The position numbers were made by a program, and so were the translations under genes. The notes beneath the pieces were generated by a model. That model worked only from the letters and a program-made list of their open reading frames with translations. It ran no database searches and was not told the DNA's origin. Of a stretch of DNA of 64,000 bases, positions 11,225 to 22,022 are shown in pieces. The stretch is from Protopterus annectens (taxonomy: Eukaryota > Chordata > Ceratodontiformes > Protopteridae): assembly GCF_019279795.1 (NCBI RefSeq), contig NC_056727.1, positions 1,205,860,327-1,205,924,326 on the forward strand, written 5' to 3'. The number at the start of each line of letters is the position of its first letter. Position 1 is the first letter of the stretch.

Positions 11225-14057
11225 TTAGGTGTAGCATGTCCAATGCTCTGGGTTTGACATAGCTTTATATGTTAGGCAGAGTTCACCTTGGAGTAGGGAA
11301 TATGCTACGGAGTAAAGCTGGAGTTTTTTGAGGCGGTCAGTGTAGGGCATTTGTTTGAGGCCAGTAATCCTCTTTGTGAGGTACTTCTGTGGCATTTCCA
11401 GCTGCTGCAGATGTCTTGTGAGGTACATTCCAAAAGGGGCGTTGTACTCTATAATGGGTCTAATGAGTGTCGAGTAGAGGGGAACAATGACCTCTTTTTT
11501 CCTGGATGAGAACTCTTTTATGATGAGGTGTACCACGTAGAAGGACTTCCTGACTACTGTGGCGATGTGACTATCAAAGGAGAGACTACTGTCTACCTGG
11601 GTCCCAAGGTCTTTTATCACACATTTGGTGTTAAGTAGATTGCTGCTTATGTGGTAGTTCATGGGTACAGAGTTTGTATCAAAGTGGATGACACTGCACA
11701 TTTTGGCATTGAGCTTGAGGCCATGGCTCTGACACCAGGCATCTGTCTCAGTGAGGCTCTTCTGTAGGATGTCCACATCATTTGGGGACTTGACTATGGC
11801 TCCTAGTTTGCAGTCATCTGCGAACTTCATTAGCCAGAGGCCTTCTGTGTTAGCCTGTACTTCAGAGAAGTAGATACCAAACAGGAGAGGTCCCAGGACG
11901 GATCCCTGTGGTACTCCACTTGTCACTGCTTTGAGGTCAGATTTGGAGTCTGCAACTTTTACAGTGTGGGCTCTGTCAGTGAGCCAGTTGGCAACCCATT
12001 TTGTGATGTAGGGATTTATACCTAGTTTAGTGAGTTTAGCTGTAATTCCAGAATGGTGGATGGTGTTGAAAGCCTTGGCGAGGTCAAGATAGGTTGTGTG
12101 AACCACCTTATCCGCGGCTTTGGTGACTGCCTCAAAGAAGTTGATCAGGTTCAGGAGGCATGATCTGCCTTTCACAAACCTGAACTGGGTGGGATCCAGA
12201 GTTTGGAGGTTACCAATGTCTTTGTTTATGAGTTCCATGATGATACGTTCCATGGCCTTACAGACCAGGCTCATCAGGCTAATAGGTCGATAGTTCCCAG
12301 GATCAGTGGTGGCTCCCCCTTTGTGGAGTGGGATAACTGTTGCTGTGCGCCATTCAGTGGGCACAAAGCCTGATGCGAGGCTATTATTGAACATGTTGCT
12401 TAAGTGGGGAGCAAGTTATTTCTGAAGTTCGTGTAAAATGCAGCCTGGGATGTTGTCCGGTCCCATGGATGCTGTGTTTTTGGCTTTAGAAAGTGCAGCT
12501 TTTACCTGCATAGTTGTGATTACAGGGACTCTGCATTCTTCCTGTATAGATATAGGCCCTTTGGGGGTGAGAGGGGGTAAAGATAACACTGAACCTATCT
12601 GCCAGGATGTTGGCAATATCAGTTGGTTCTGTAATGTTCGTGCCTTTGTGCTGTAACTCAGATCAGACCTGGGTGTTGCCATCGAGATTCTTGACATAGC
12701 TATAGAATGCTTTGTGGTTGTCCTTGGAATTACTGGCAATTTTGTTTTCGTAGCTAGCTTGGAGGATCTTATAAGGGATCTCAGCTTGTTACTGAGGCTG
12801 ACCAGGGAGCTCCTCCACTCATGGGATTTTACTCTCTTTTGCAACAGTTTTGTCCTTCTGTTGTACAGTTTGTTTATGGCAGTGGACCACCAGATTGGCT
12901 TCCTTTTTTTGGAGGATAGCGTCTTGGTTCTGTTTGGGATAGCACGATCCATGCACTCATGTAAGTGCTTATAGAGTGCATTTGTGTAGGATTCAGCAGT
13001 TGTAACTGTATTGTCCATCTGCATGGGTGTCATGAAGTTCACCACTTCTAACTCATTCCCTCCGGTACAGCTCTTTTGAGTGTGTGCCTTTAACTCCCAG
13101 TGGGCATGGCTTAAGCCTTTAAAAAATGAAGTTATCACCTTACAGTTCTAGAAAATACTCATTGAGAGAGGTCAAATATGAATACAGTTGTGTTTGCCAT
13201 CACATATGCTTCAAGACAAAATATCCATGTACCTTGTAAGTAACATAGTTTTGGAATTATTAATGCAAATATGAACAGTCAATATTTGATGCCTAGAAGA
13301 GCAGTAGGAGTTAACTGCAGAAGACGGCTGGAGGAGCACTCAGCTGTAAGCATGAAGTTGGCTTTGGAGAAATGTTTTACTGTGGTTTCCTTAATGGGGG
13401 TGGGGGTGGGATATGGATATCAAGGGTGATTAGCTTATGGTTGGATCAGACCAACGAGGAGTTGACTTCAAGCGTGGAACACCGGTCACTCATGTTGGTA
13501 ATGACTAGGTCTAGAATATTGTTGCCCCTGGTAGGGGTGTGGATAAGTTGATCTACGACATTGGTGTTTATGAATTCCAGAAAGCGTTGAGCTAAGGAGT
13601 TGGTACATGAGTAGTTTTCCCAGTTAATGGTGGGGTAGTTGAAGTCGCCCATTATTAGGGTGTTTGGTTGAACCCTAATATTTTCCAGTACATCAAGAAA
13701 AAAGGATTGGGAATCCTGGGGCATGGTGGGGGATCTATAGCAAGCTACAATTTGGATTGCAGTTTTGCCCAGAGTTAGTTGCACTTGGATAACCTCAGAT
13801 GCATTATGCTGAGCAACTAGCCTGGAGGTGTGGATATCCTTAATGGATATGGACACACCTCCACCTTTGGTGTTTCGGTCCAGGTTACATGGCCGAAAAG
13901 TGTGGTATGAGTTATACCCTGGTAGTGCAGGGGTGCTCTCTGGAGCTTTGAACCAGGTCTCAGTCACTGCACAGATATTGATATCGATGTTCTCCATTTT
14001 AAGGAGTACCTCGAGTGAGTGCATTTTGAGATTTATACTTCTAGCATTGAGTAGCAT
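11225..14057 (-). pseudogene. LINE copy 1 ORF2: AP-type endonuclease and reverse transcriptase
   Basis: The N-terminal part (14057-13446) is an APE-type endonuclease: LLNARSINLKMHSLEVLL, ICAVTETW, GGGVSI, VACYRSP, LIMGDFNYP and ILDLVITN are in the canonical order. A linker follows (13138-12416: KKRKPIWWSTAINKLYNRR, MGPDNIPGCILHELQ). The RT (12394-11225, 389 codons) shows NYRPISLMSLVCKAMERII, TYLDLAKAF (motif A Asp104), SGVPQGSVLGPLLF (159-172), FADD (191-194) and the C-terminal IEYNAPFGMYL region. It would nick target DNA and copy the LINE RNA at that site. A ~300-bp insertion near 13050-13345, several frameshifts and a stop after the linker break it. Confidence 0.9.
13050..13345. other. Unidentified ~300-bp insertion in LINE copy 1 ORF2
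   Basis: In the sister copy at 58250-58320 the motifs ATGAAGTTTGTCACTTC and GCATGAAGTTGGCTTTGG are about 35 bases apart. Here they are separated by about 300 bases of unrelated AT-rich sequence, between ATGAAGTTCACCACTTC (13031) and GCATGAAGTTGGCTTTGG (13349). The phrase ATGAAGTTATCACCTTA at 13127 may be a partial duplicate of the target. I do not recognise the inserted sequence. Confidence 0.6.
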
Positions 14058-14118
14058 TACCCTCAGTTTTTGCTTGCCTGTTCCTGTTATGATGGTGAAT
14101 TTGTTATTTGAACCCTGC

Positions 14119-15069
14119 CTAAAAAGGCACTATAGGGGCAGCAAGAGCCTTAGCCAGTATCTGGAATCCCAGGGGCGGCATGTGCAGGCCATCTGTGGCA
14201 AAGCATTGTGGTCTGTCGACCATGTCATCCCAAGCAGACAGATACTGGATCCCCTTAGAATGACACCAGAAGCTTAGCCAATTGTTGAAGTCAATCATTT
14301 TGTCCTTGTACTGTGGTATCATTTTGGGCGATGGCAGAATGCTACTCAGGGCTATCGTCATACCTGTCTGGGCTACAAGATCAGAGAGCTCTTCCATGTC
14401 TCTTTTTGTGTAGTCCAGGGAGGTATGTCTCAGGTCATTCACACCAACATGGACAATGACAGAGTCATATTTGTACTTGTTGTGGAGTGACCTGAGTGCG
14501 TGGGTTATGTGGCGGATCCTGGCACCCAAAAGGCTGCTGACAGTAACCTTCTCCTTGTTTAGCCTGGTGAGTGGGACATCAGTGTGCCTGACTATAGAGT
14601 CACCTATGACTAGTGTGTTGGGTACATTGTTTTGCCTTATAGGCTGTGGTTGAGTGGCACACTGAGTCTGTGGGCTATGTGTCATTTGGGTTGTGTTGAG
14701 GGATGGAGGTTGCTTGCGTTTCTGCTTTTGAGGACTCTGTTGCTTAGACAGATTATTATTGAGAGCCTCTGCGAATGTTTTTGTGTTACTATGTGTGGAT
14801 TTTGGTGGTGTAGATTTAGTGAGACTATGTTATGAGTGTGGCGTGGTGCAAATGTTTACCTTCTCCTCAAGTCTCCTGTCAAGTTCAGTCTTGGTTGGAG
14901 AGAGCTTTACCTCCAGTTTGGCTAGATAAGTGCATCTCTCACAGGTTGTAGTGTTGGGTGGTAGGAGAAGAGGGTTGTCTGTGCACATGAGGCAATTTCT
15001 ACATTGCCTCAAGATGCCCAGATTCATCAGATAGACAGGAGAGAACACTGGGAGCTGACCCTTGGACAT
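14119..15069 (-). pseudogene. LINE copy 1 ORF1: zinc-binding N-terminus and SGNH esterase
   Basis: The N-terminal segment (15069-14830) starts MSKGQLPV and has two CxxC pairs (Cys23/26 and 43/46), then a charged stretch that could be helical. After a frameshift near 14825 comes a basic, Ser/Thr/Pro/Gln-rich linker and an SGNH/GDSL hydrolase domain (14685-14119). In that 188-codon frame GDS is at residues 28-30, GVND at 81-84 and DGLH at 165-168, giving the Ser/Asn/Asp-His set of the family. Esterase domains are known in ORF1 of CR1 and some L2 LINEs; their role in RNP or membrane interaction is unsettled. The catalytic residues are intact but the frame is broken. Confidence 0.85.
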
Positions 15070-15593
15070 GCCTGAATAAAAAACTATTTTTCTCTGGTAA
15101 GTGGGGAAAGTGAGTACAACAGCTGTGTTTCTCTAAGCCAGTGAGAAAAGTAAGTACAAAAACTGTTTTCCTCTAGGTAATGAGGAAGATTGAGTGCTAT
15201 AGTAATTAGTAGCTTATTTAGTGCTTACAAGTTCTGAACAAGTGCTGAGCATTAATAAGCAAATTTAAGTGCTAAAACTAAGAATCTGTATCTGCACTAG
15301 ATGAGTCACAGGACAGAAACAAGTGCAAATGCAGGCTTTCAAATCAGAAAGTTGAGATAGATGGAAGATTGCCCAAATGGCCAATAACTACATATTCTGG
15401 GCCAGAACCACCCCTTATGTGGTAGACAGGTTACCTAGTGCTTACCACTCCCACTGATATGCTGGAAGGCTTCCCTCCAACATAGAAAGGCTTGGGGGTC
15501 TCAGAAGCTTACATACAGTCCTGGATACGGCAAATCTGTATCTGGAACACTAGTTACAGGAAAGGTTGGAAACAGGCTTACAGGTTTTTTTTT

Positions 15594-15636
15594 GATCACC
15601 TAAACATTTGATCTTCTAATATAGACCCATGTGTTA
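15594..15636. mobile_element. M2: right end and target duplication
   Basis: GATCACCTAAACATTTGATC and TTCTAATATAGACCC are the reverse complement of the M2 start at 10584, with one or two differences. The duplication ATGTGTTA follows at 15629-15636. Confidence 0.7.
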
Positions 15637-15749
15637 CAACCTATTGGTGGATGTCTTAAATATTACTGTTTACTGGTACTTTTTATTTGGAGACCAAATT
15701 ATTACACAGTCATCATGGTTGTTGCAGTGGGATTCCATGCCTAGGATGT

Positions 15750-16200
15750 TTGGCTTACCCCTTGGGATGGGGGTGTAGACTGGAAAATGAAGATGTGCCC
15801 TCATTTTTGGAACAACCAGCCATCCCTCCTCCACTACAGCAGCTTATATCATGCTGAGTAGCTCAGGGAATTTTTCCTTAACCATATATTTCCTTGTTGT
15901 GATGAAGTGTAGTCTTCAGGCTGGGGAAGCTATGAGGAGTGGCTGAAATGTGTTTCCCAACCAGGGCCCATAGGGCAGACACATCTTCTTTGCTTCTTTC
16001 TCATTCACAGCCTAGACATACCTTCTGAGCTCTGTCATCCACCATAGCTCAACAATGGACCACCATCTCACATTTCCTCTCTCCCGGGATAGGCACACCC
16101 ATCCTTCCTGCCTTGCCATAAAGAGTCCAAGCGCTAATCAAAGATGTGCCACCCGGGTCATACTCTGGGCTTTATCCTTCGAAGTCACCAGTCAGGCATA
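15750..16200 (-). other. Old diverged repeat related to 9916-10080
   Basis: On the minus strand both stretches share the order CTGGTGAC..., GGCA(A)GGCAGG or GGCAGGTGAGG, GGATGGG or GTATGCCCATCC, CCCGGGAGAG or CTGGGAAGGG, then A-rich GAAAGA text. This suggests a SINE-like family of ~300 bp, but similarity is weak and boundaries are unclear. Confidence 0.3.
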
Positions 16201-16780
16201 CTTTATTTTGTTGTAAATTGTAATTAGTTACATGACAACATGTTGGCTTCAAATAATTCTGCAGTATGAAAGACTACTTTGGGATAAATGTAACTGATTA
16301 GCTTACTGCTTAGTAATTATTTCACAGTTAATTTGTGAGTCTGTTTCTGGAATCATGATTTGCCTGTTTTGTTATTTTTGACATTTGGGACCTTCCCTCG
16401 AGTCATAGACTTCCATATTTGCTGCTATTGGATGGCTCTTATTTAAGCTTCTTTATTTAAACTTCTTTGAAATATGTTTTACCACTTTAATGTAGCACAT
16501 TTTTAGAGGCATGGTCTGATTGCTGTGAAGATTATTATGTAATCCAAGGAGTTCACAGCTGAAACAGACTACAAAATACATCTTCTATATGGTAGCATGC
16601 CACTAGCAAAAAATTACAAACTGTTAGTTGATTACTGTTCAGATTAGTTAAGTGATATCTAAACATTTTAGGCTTTATTGGTACATATGAATCACTCACT
16701 TTAGTTTACTGGGATGGTCCTAATTGTCCTATTTTCAGTGGAAGCCTGATGTAATATTCATACTTGAAAGACTTGATGAC
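16201..16780. other. AT-rich intergenic DNA
   Basis: About 580 bases with no recognisable feature. Confidence 0.5.
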
Positions 16781-17274
16781 TGTAGAATTAACTGGAAACA
16801 ACTGAAATGAGATTGGAATGAAAGTCTTTATCTAATTACCCAAATTTGTGCTGAAAAGGTGCTAGTCTCTCCTTTATGGGCCAAGTCTTTTGTACTTTTC
16901 AGAATGAATTCTGCAAACACTGTAGTTCAGTTAATGAGCCTCTATTATATGTTCACAATATCCAAATACTGTCTTCATTAACAGTGCTGATAAACAATAA
17001 CAGTCTGTAGAAATGTTAGAATGCTGGTTAGTAATAACAGTGCTGCTAAATATATCCAAAGTTTCTGCATGTATATTCTGATTCTCCTGAATAATATAAA
17101 CTGAAACCGTCTTTATCTGATCTGTCTTCTGTACTCAGGCTTGAGTGCCTGTACTGCAGTCCAAAAGCTAACTCACATTCTAAAATGCTGGATAGTTAAT
17201 CTTTTCTGTATGCCAGTCTGAACTAACCAACTGATTTCACTAACTGTATCTGAAGTATATTTTAATAATACCAA
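16781..17274 (+). repeat. ~490-bp direct repeat, left copy (possible LTR)
   Basis: This segment, starting TGTAGAATTAACTGGAAAC, recurs in the same orientation at 32625-33121, starting TGTAGTATACTGGGATTAAC. Shared landmarks in order are TTATGGGCCAAGTCTTTTG, CAGAATGAATTCTGCAAAC, AACAGTGCTGATAAACAATA, CTGCATGTATATTCTGATTC, TGCCTGTACTGCAGTCC and GAAGTATATTTTAATAATAC. Identity is high (high-80s percent by eye). Both start with TG. The pair could be LTRs of an unrecognised element or two copies of an unnamed dispersed repeat. Confidence 0.65.
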
Positions 17275-17574
17275 AACTATCTAATGCTTTACACACCTCT
17301 TTAGTCTTGGTTACCTTGTTTTCCAAGCCTGGTCGTGCATGTGCCTCTTAATCTGGCATTCCATTGTTATGTACAACTTTTCCTCGAGAAGGGAACATCC
17401 TCTAGCTGGCAAGACTATATCTTTCCCCTGAGAAAGGAACATTCTGTATTTTCTGCACATTTCATGCTTATCTTTCTTTTGTAATGCACTGTCTTTCTAT
17501 GAAACTGAACTAATACTTGTCTGACTCTATATTTCAGGCCTTAGTCTACCTTAATGTACTATAGTGAATTCACT
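17275..17574. other. Spacer, T-rich, nothing recognised
   Basis: About 300 bases continuing the T/C-rich character of the repeat on its left. No gene or defined boundary is seen. Confidence 0.4.
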
Positions 17575-17997
17575 AAGAATACCATATGGGTTGGAGACAG
17601 TGGCACTGACAAAAAGGCAGGCGTCAGAGCTGGACGTGGCAGAATTAAAGATGTTAAGATTTGCACTAGGTGTGATGAGGGTGGACAGGATTAGGAATAA
17701 GTATATTAGAGGGTCAGCCCAGTTTGGAAGGTTTTGAGACAAAGCCAGAGAGGCAAGATTACATTGGTTTGGACATGTGCTGAGGAGAGATTCAGACTAT
17801 ATTGGGAAAAAGATGCTAAGGTTGAAGCTGCCAGGTAACAGGAAAAGAGGAAGGCCTAAGATAAGGTTTATGGATGTGGTGAGAGAAGACATGCAGGTGG
17901 TTGGTGTGGCAGAGCAAGATGCAGAGGACAGGAAGAAATGGAAACAGATGATCCACTGTGGCGACTTCTAATGGGAGAAGCCGAAAGAAGAAGAAGA
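17575..17997 (+). pseudogene. RTE-like LINE, ORF2 C-terminus and 3' tail
   Basis: Translation gives YGLETVALTKRQASEL, LKMLRFALGVMRVDRIRNKY, IRGSAQFG, ARLHWFGHVLRRDSDYIGKK, then GRPKIRFMDVVREDM and EDRKKWKQMIHCGDF. This is the thumb/C-terminal end of a widespread RTE-like (possibly L2-related) vertebrate LINE. One stop (TGA at 17738) and possibly a small frame change interrupt it. The stop is followed at once by CACTGTGGCGACTTCTAATG, GAGAAGCCGAAAGAAG and (GAA)n. That 3' tail matches the tail of the V-SINE-like copies at 1628-1895, 2560-2823 and 8525-8576. Only ~420 bp remain, so it is strongly 5'-truncated. Confidence 0.8.
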
Positions 17998-18389
17998 CCC
18001 TCACTCTAACAGATCTCCCGTGGTCCCTGATGAAAATTTACAGGGACCTTTTTTTGTAGTTACTTTACATCTGTTTTGCTAACTGCTGTATATGGCTCTA
18101 TGCTGCCTGACTCATAATCTGAAAATAAATTTTCTTTATTTGTTAAATAAACTTGCAATTTTAATTTTGACCACTAGGTGTCATGTGAACATTTATGGCC
18201 TGTTTGAATTGAAGTGTCTTAACTTTATGATATTACCTAGATTCATAGTCTTTAGAGTCTTTAAGTCTAAGTTCTGATGTATGTGTGGTACATCCAAAAC
18301 CTGCACATTATTCTGAAAGTCTGTGTCTTTTAATTCTGTGACTTCTAAAGCTGATTAGGCCAGGTATTCTTTTAACCCTGCTGTTGCAG
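17998..18389. other. T-rich spacer
   Basis: About 390 bases of AT-rich sequence without recognisable features. It ends at the start of a CR1-like LINE fragment. Confidence 0.45.
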
Positions 18390-19203
18390 AATCAGTATGG
18401 AGAAAATGCCATACACATGATCCTCCAAGAGGGTCTCACCCAAACGAATGACTGTTGCCAGAAACATGGCCTCAAGCTGAATACCAAAAAATGCATCGGC
18501 ATCCCCTTTGGGGAGAGTGACATCCCCACAAATTATCACATTAATAGCAATGTCCTAAGCACACAATCAGTCATGAATGATTTGGACATTCAGGTTGATA
18601 GCAACCTGACTTTTGTCCACCATGTTGCTTCCATTGCATGGAAAGCTTTCTACATGGCTCACCTAATAAGTCAGGGTATCACATCCAGGGCAAGGAGGTC
18701 ATAACATCCCTGTATTCTTCCTTTATAAGGCACATTATTAAGTATAATGCCCCTTTCAGCATGTACCTCGCAAAGCACATGCAGTAGCTGGAGAGGCCAG
18801 AGAGGTTCCTCACCAGGCGAATACAGGGCCTCAAACATCTTCTTTACACAGATAGGCTAAACGCCCTGTCCCTCTATTCAGTTTCATACAGATTCCTCAA
18901 AGGTGAACTCTGTCTGGCATACAAAGCAATCTCAGACCCCACCTTGATGGGATTGCTGCATATCCGCAAGTCAAGCTCCACTCAAGTAACCCACACATGT
19001 GACCTCAACCTGGTCTGTGACATCAGTGGGACTTATTGGCTGGACAGATTTGTATCCCAGAGACTCCCACACCTGTGGAATAGACTCCCTCTCCACATCA
19101 AGCAGAGTACCTCATTATCCCTTTTTAAGTGCAACCTGGATAACTGGATGGGAAACAGAAAATACACCCCTGGGATTCCAGCTGTGTCCCTGCTGGACAG
19201 GGG
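18390..19203 (+). pseudogene. CR1-like LINE copy 2, RT C-terminus (left half)
   Basis: Translation in three frames gives QEGLTQTNDCCQKHGLKLN, VMNDLDIQVDSNLTF, AFYMAHLISQGITSR, then a frameshift and DRFVSQRLPHLWNRLPLHIK, SLFKCNLDNWMGNRKYT and a VSLLDRG end. This is the C-terminal end of the CR1-like ORF2, of the same subfamily as the copy at 35656-39212 (QEGLNQTND, VMRDLGTQVGSNLTF). The copy is cut at 19203 by the Ty3/gypsy element; its 3' UTR and tail resume at 28325. Confidence 0.85.
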
Positions 19204-19464
19204 TGTTGCTCGTCCCTCTAACACAGATGGCAAGTAGATGGGGTAGTTCATTTAGATGCTTTTATTATACAGAAACACATCAGGATGGATAGCATCAGCA
19301 TCAACATAAACAAACTGATTAACAGACAGACCTTATATACATACATGCTTGCATCTCAACAACTTACTACTAAATGGGGGTCAGTCTTGCACGTGCTCAG
19401 TATTTATACACTTGTGCAAGCCCTTGGATAGCTTCTTAATGAGACATGCACACATTGATCTACA
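19204..19464 (-). repeat. 3' LTR of the gypsy-type element
   Basis: The LTR is 261 bp and begins TG and ends CA on either strand (plus: TGTTGCTCG ... GATCTACA). Compared with the 5' LTR it has an extra ~20 bp after its first ten bases and scattered substitutions. Confidence 0.85.
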
Positions 19465-19480
19465 CTCTCCCTTTTAAAAA
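19465..19480 (-). promoter_or_regulatory. Polypurine tract
   Basis: On the minus strand TTTTTAAAAGGGAGAG directly precedes the 3' LTR start TGTAGATC. This is the expected plus-strand primer site. Confidence 0.8.
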
Positions 19481-19680
19481 GATTGCCCTTAATCAAAATG
19501 ACATTGTAGTTAAACATGCATCAATATAGACATTAGAAACAAACATAATATTCATGTTCAAGTTTCTGTGTATCTATAACATGGTCTGGATATATGACTG
19601 GATCTTGTAACATAACAATCAGGACTGGGTTTAGCAACAGAGAATCTTAGGTGAGCTGCTCATATCAGGAACTTTGGGAC

Positions 19681-20890
19681 TTATCTCAGGAATGTGAATA
19701 TTCTCTGGACCTTCTTCTGGAACTGGAAACTGGATGACTCAATCTGAGATAAAGAGTCTTTTTCGCAGGCTATGTGGTATGGCATAGGCTCAGACACTGG
19801 TATCAAAATTTTCCAATTCCGTCTAAAGTCTACTCCTTGTGATTCCACAATATACAATCTCAGTTCTTGGCAAATAGTCTTCATGACTCCAATCCAATCA
19901 TAACCTTTGGATATTTGCATCCTTACTACTTCTCCCTTTTGTAATGGATTGAGTGGTTTGCTGGCCTTATCATAATAGGACTTCTGGATTATACACTTCT
20001 TCAACAGATTGGTTTTCACTGACCTGTTATTTTTGACACATGGAACCAACAATTGACCACTGATTGGTAATGTGGTTCTGGTTTGTCTCGACAGAGGTCT
20101 CTGAGCAGGTGAACCAAGATGTTTATCATGAGGAATATTTCTGAGATTTAAGAGATTCAGGAAAACATCACTATTGTCTCATTTTGACTTCTCTAGTAAC
20201 TGTTTTGCACTTTGAACTGCACATTCTGCCAAACCATTTGACTGTGAATACTCTGGGCTACTTGTGACATTAGTAAAGTCCCACGCTTCGGCAATTTATT
20301 CAACTGTTTGCTTGTAAACTACGTGCCATTGTCAGAAATAACTTTGTGTGGATTACCATGAACTGTAAAATGACGCTTCATCTTAGTAATGGATGCTAGA
20401 TTGGGAGGTAAGTCGATCTTAAACCAGTTGGAATCAGAGTCTGCTCCTGGGTGACCTCGATGTAAGATAGTAATGTACTCTTGTTGCAAAGACTTTGAAA
20501 CAATAACTTTAGGACCATTCATAACAATACCATTGTTTGACAAAATCTCATCTCTGTATGGAAAATAAGGTTGCACTTTTGGAGGTAAACTAGATTGCTT
20601 TGATGGCCATCCTTCTTTGATAAAGTGGTTGAGCTTCTGTAAAACTGGATGTATGGCTGTATGATCTCTAAGCTCATCAAGATGTGTGGAAGAAATATTT
20701 CTGACCTCCATGACTTCAAAAATGAAGTTCTTATTCTTATGCTGTTCAGTGGTGTTTCTGGGTGATCTGGATAATGTATCAGCCAGGTAAAGAATTTGTC
20801 CTTCTTGTAGACAAGATTGAAAGAATACTTTTTCAATCTTAACATCATGCTTTGCAATCTGGCTGGAGCTGTATGCATAGGCTTTCTCAA
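19681..20890 (-). pseudogene. gypsy-type pol: integrase region (broken)
   Basis: Fragments in different frames include ATIHPVLQKLNHFIKEGWP, a linker ending ITILHRGHPGA (after the His/Cys zinc region), then HGNPHKVISDNGT from the catalytic core. Text between HRGHPGA and HGNPHKV is far shorter than in an intact integrase, so much of the core domain including the first catalytic Asp has been deleted. The downstream C-terminal domain (20052-19681, with RMQISKGYDWIGV) is in another frame. The domain would join LTR ends to target DNA; here it is defunct. Confidence 0.7.
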
Positions 20891-21384
20891 AATAGTGACT
20901 AGGGGTTGGTGGTCTGTTTTGATCTGGCTAGGTCTACCATAAGCATATCATGGAACTTGGAACATGCAAACATAATTGCCAAGAGCTCTTTCTCTATCTG
21001 AGCATACTACATTTTAGCTTGGGTAAGGGTTCTGGACACATAGGCGACAGGTTGACCCTCTTGTAGAATGAGTGCACCAAGACCAAATTTTAAAGCATCA
21101 CATGAAAGAGTAACTGGCTTGTGGAGAGTGGGTGGACTGGCAGTTCTCTGTTTCAGGACATCGAATGCTTTCTGGTGTTGCACTAACCATAGCCAGGATA
21201 CATCTTTATGTTAGCTCTCTGAGTGGTATTGATATTTGACTCAAGTCTGGAATGAACTTGTCTATGTAGTTAACCATCAGGGCTTGAACATTGTCTGGTG
21301 CTGGCATCTCGAGAATGGCTGTTTACTTAGAAGGGTCTGTCATAAGCCTGGACTGGTAAATAAATGACCAACATAAGTGACTTC
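20891..21384 (-). pseudogene. gypsy-type pol: RNase H region (broken)
   Basis: Conceptual translation with stops gives an LSCDA-KFGLGALILQEG segment, VAYVSRTLTQAK, YAQIEKELLAIMFACSKFH and then a DLARSKQTTNP stretch. This is the usual Ty3/gypsy RNase H order with the first Asp and the Glu present. Several stop codons interrupt it. It lies between RT and integrase as expected. Confidence 0.7.
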
Positions 21385-22022
21385 TCATAGCCTGAATTTG
21401 CATTTCTGAGGATTCAGCTTAAGGCTCATTTGATGTGCCCTTTTCAAAACTTTTCTGAGGGTTTTGTCATGCTCTGCATCACCATTACCTCCAACTAGTA
21501 TGTCATCTACTATAACAGCACAGGGATAACCAGAAAAAAAATGCTCCTTTGCATATTGAAAGACTTCACTTGCAGAATTTGTGCCAAATGGCATTCTCAG
21601 AAATCTGTATTTGCTAAATGGAATACTGAAAGTAGTTAGCAATGAGGATTTATTGTCAAGCAAAATTTGCCAAAATGAACCATTTACATCTAAGACAGAA
21701 AAAAACAGGGACATTTGGCACAAAAGCAGCAACTTCTTCGACTGTACACATTGGATGATGGGGCCTTGTCAGTGCTTTCTTTAAAATGTCATGGATCAAT
21801 ACATATTCTGATGTCATCTGAGCTTTTCTTATGAGCTACCACCATGGAAGATACCCATTCAGTTGGATTGTCTGCAGGACAAATCACACCTTGTTGCACC
21901 ACTTTGTCTTGCATGGCTTTGACTCTAGTCTGCATAGCTATTGGAACTTTTTGGGCTGGCCTGATAACTGGATTGACGTCTGGGTCTGACTTCATGGAGT
22001 ACACAACTGGAAGCTTGCCTCA
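21385..22022 (-). pseudogene. gypsy-type pol: reverse transcriptase (broken)
   Basis: Two frames cover the RT. 22004-21789 holds the N-terminal palm (PVIRPAQKVPIAM, GVICPADNPTEWVSSMVV, IRICIDP). 21732-21385 holds motif A (VLDVNGSFWQILLD), FSKYRFLRMPFGTNSASEVF, the catalytic VIVDDILV box (VDD form of the YxDD motif) and LKLNPQKCKF. The catalytic aspartates are present, but a frameshift and a stop separate the halves. Confidence 0.82.

Larger units (their letters stand above)
10889..15593 (-). mobile_element. CR1-like LINE copy 1, near full length
   Basis: This ~4.7-kb non-LTR retrotransposon has, in order on the minus strand, a partial 5' UTR (15070-15593), ORF1 (15069-14119), ORF2 with endonuclease then reverse transcriptase (14057-11225), a short 3' UTR and the tail repeat CCTATGAA. 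It lies inside MITE M2; the MITE sequence resumes directly on each side with a few bases lost and no clear target duplication, as is usual for CR1. A frameshift in ORF1 and an insertion plus frameshifts in ORF2 make it dead. Its 5' UTR aligns by eye with that of the copy at 56114-61051. Confidence 0.9.
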
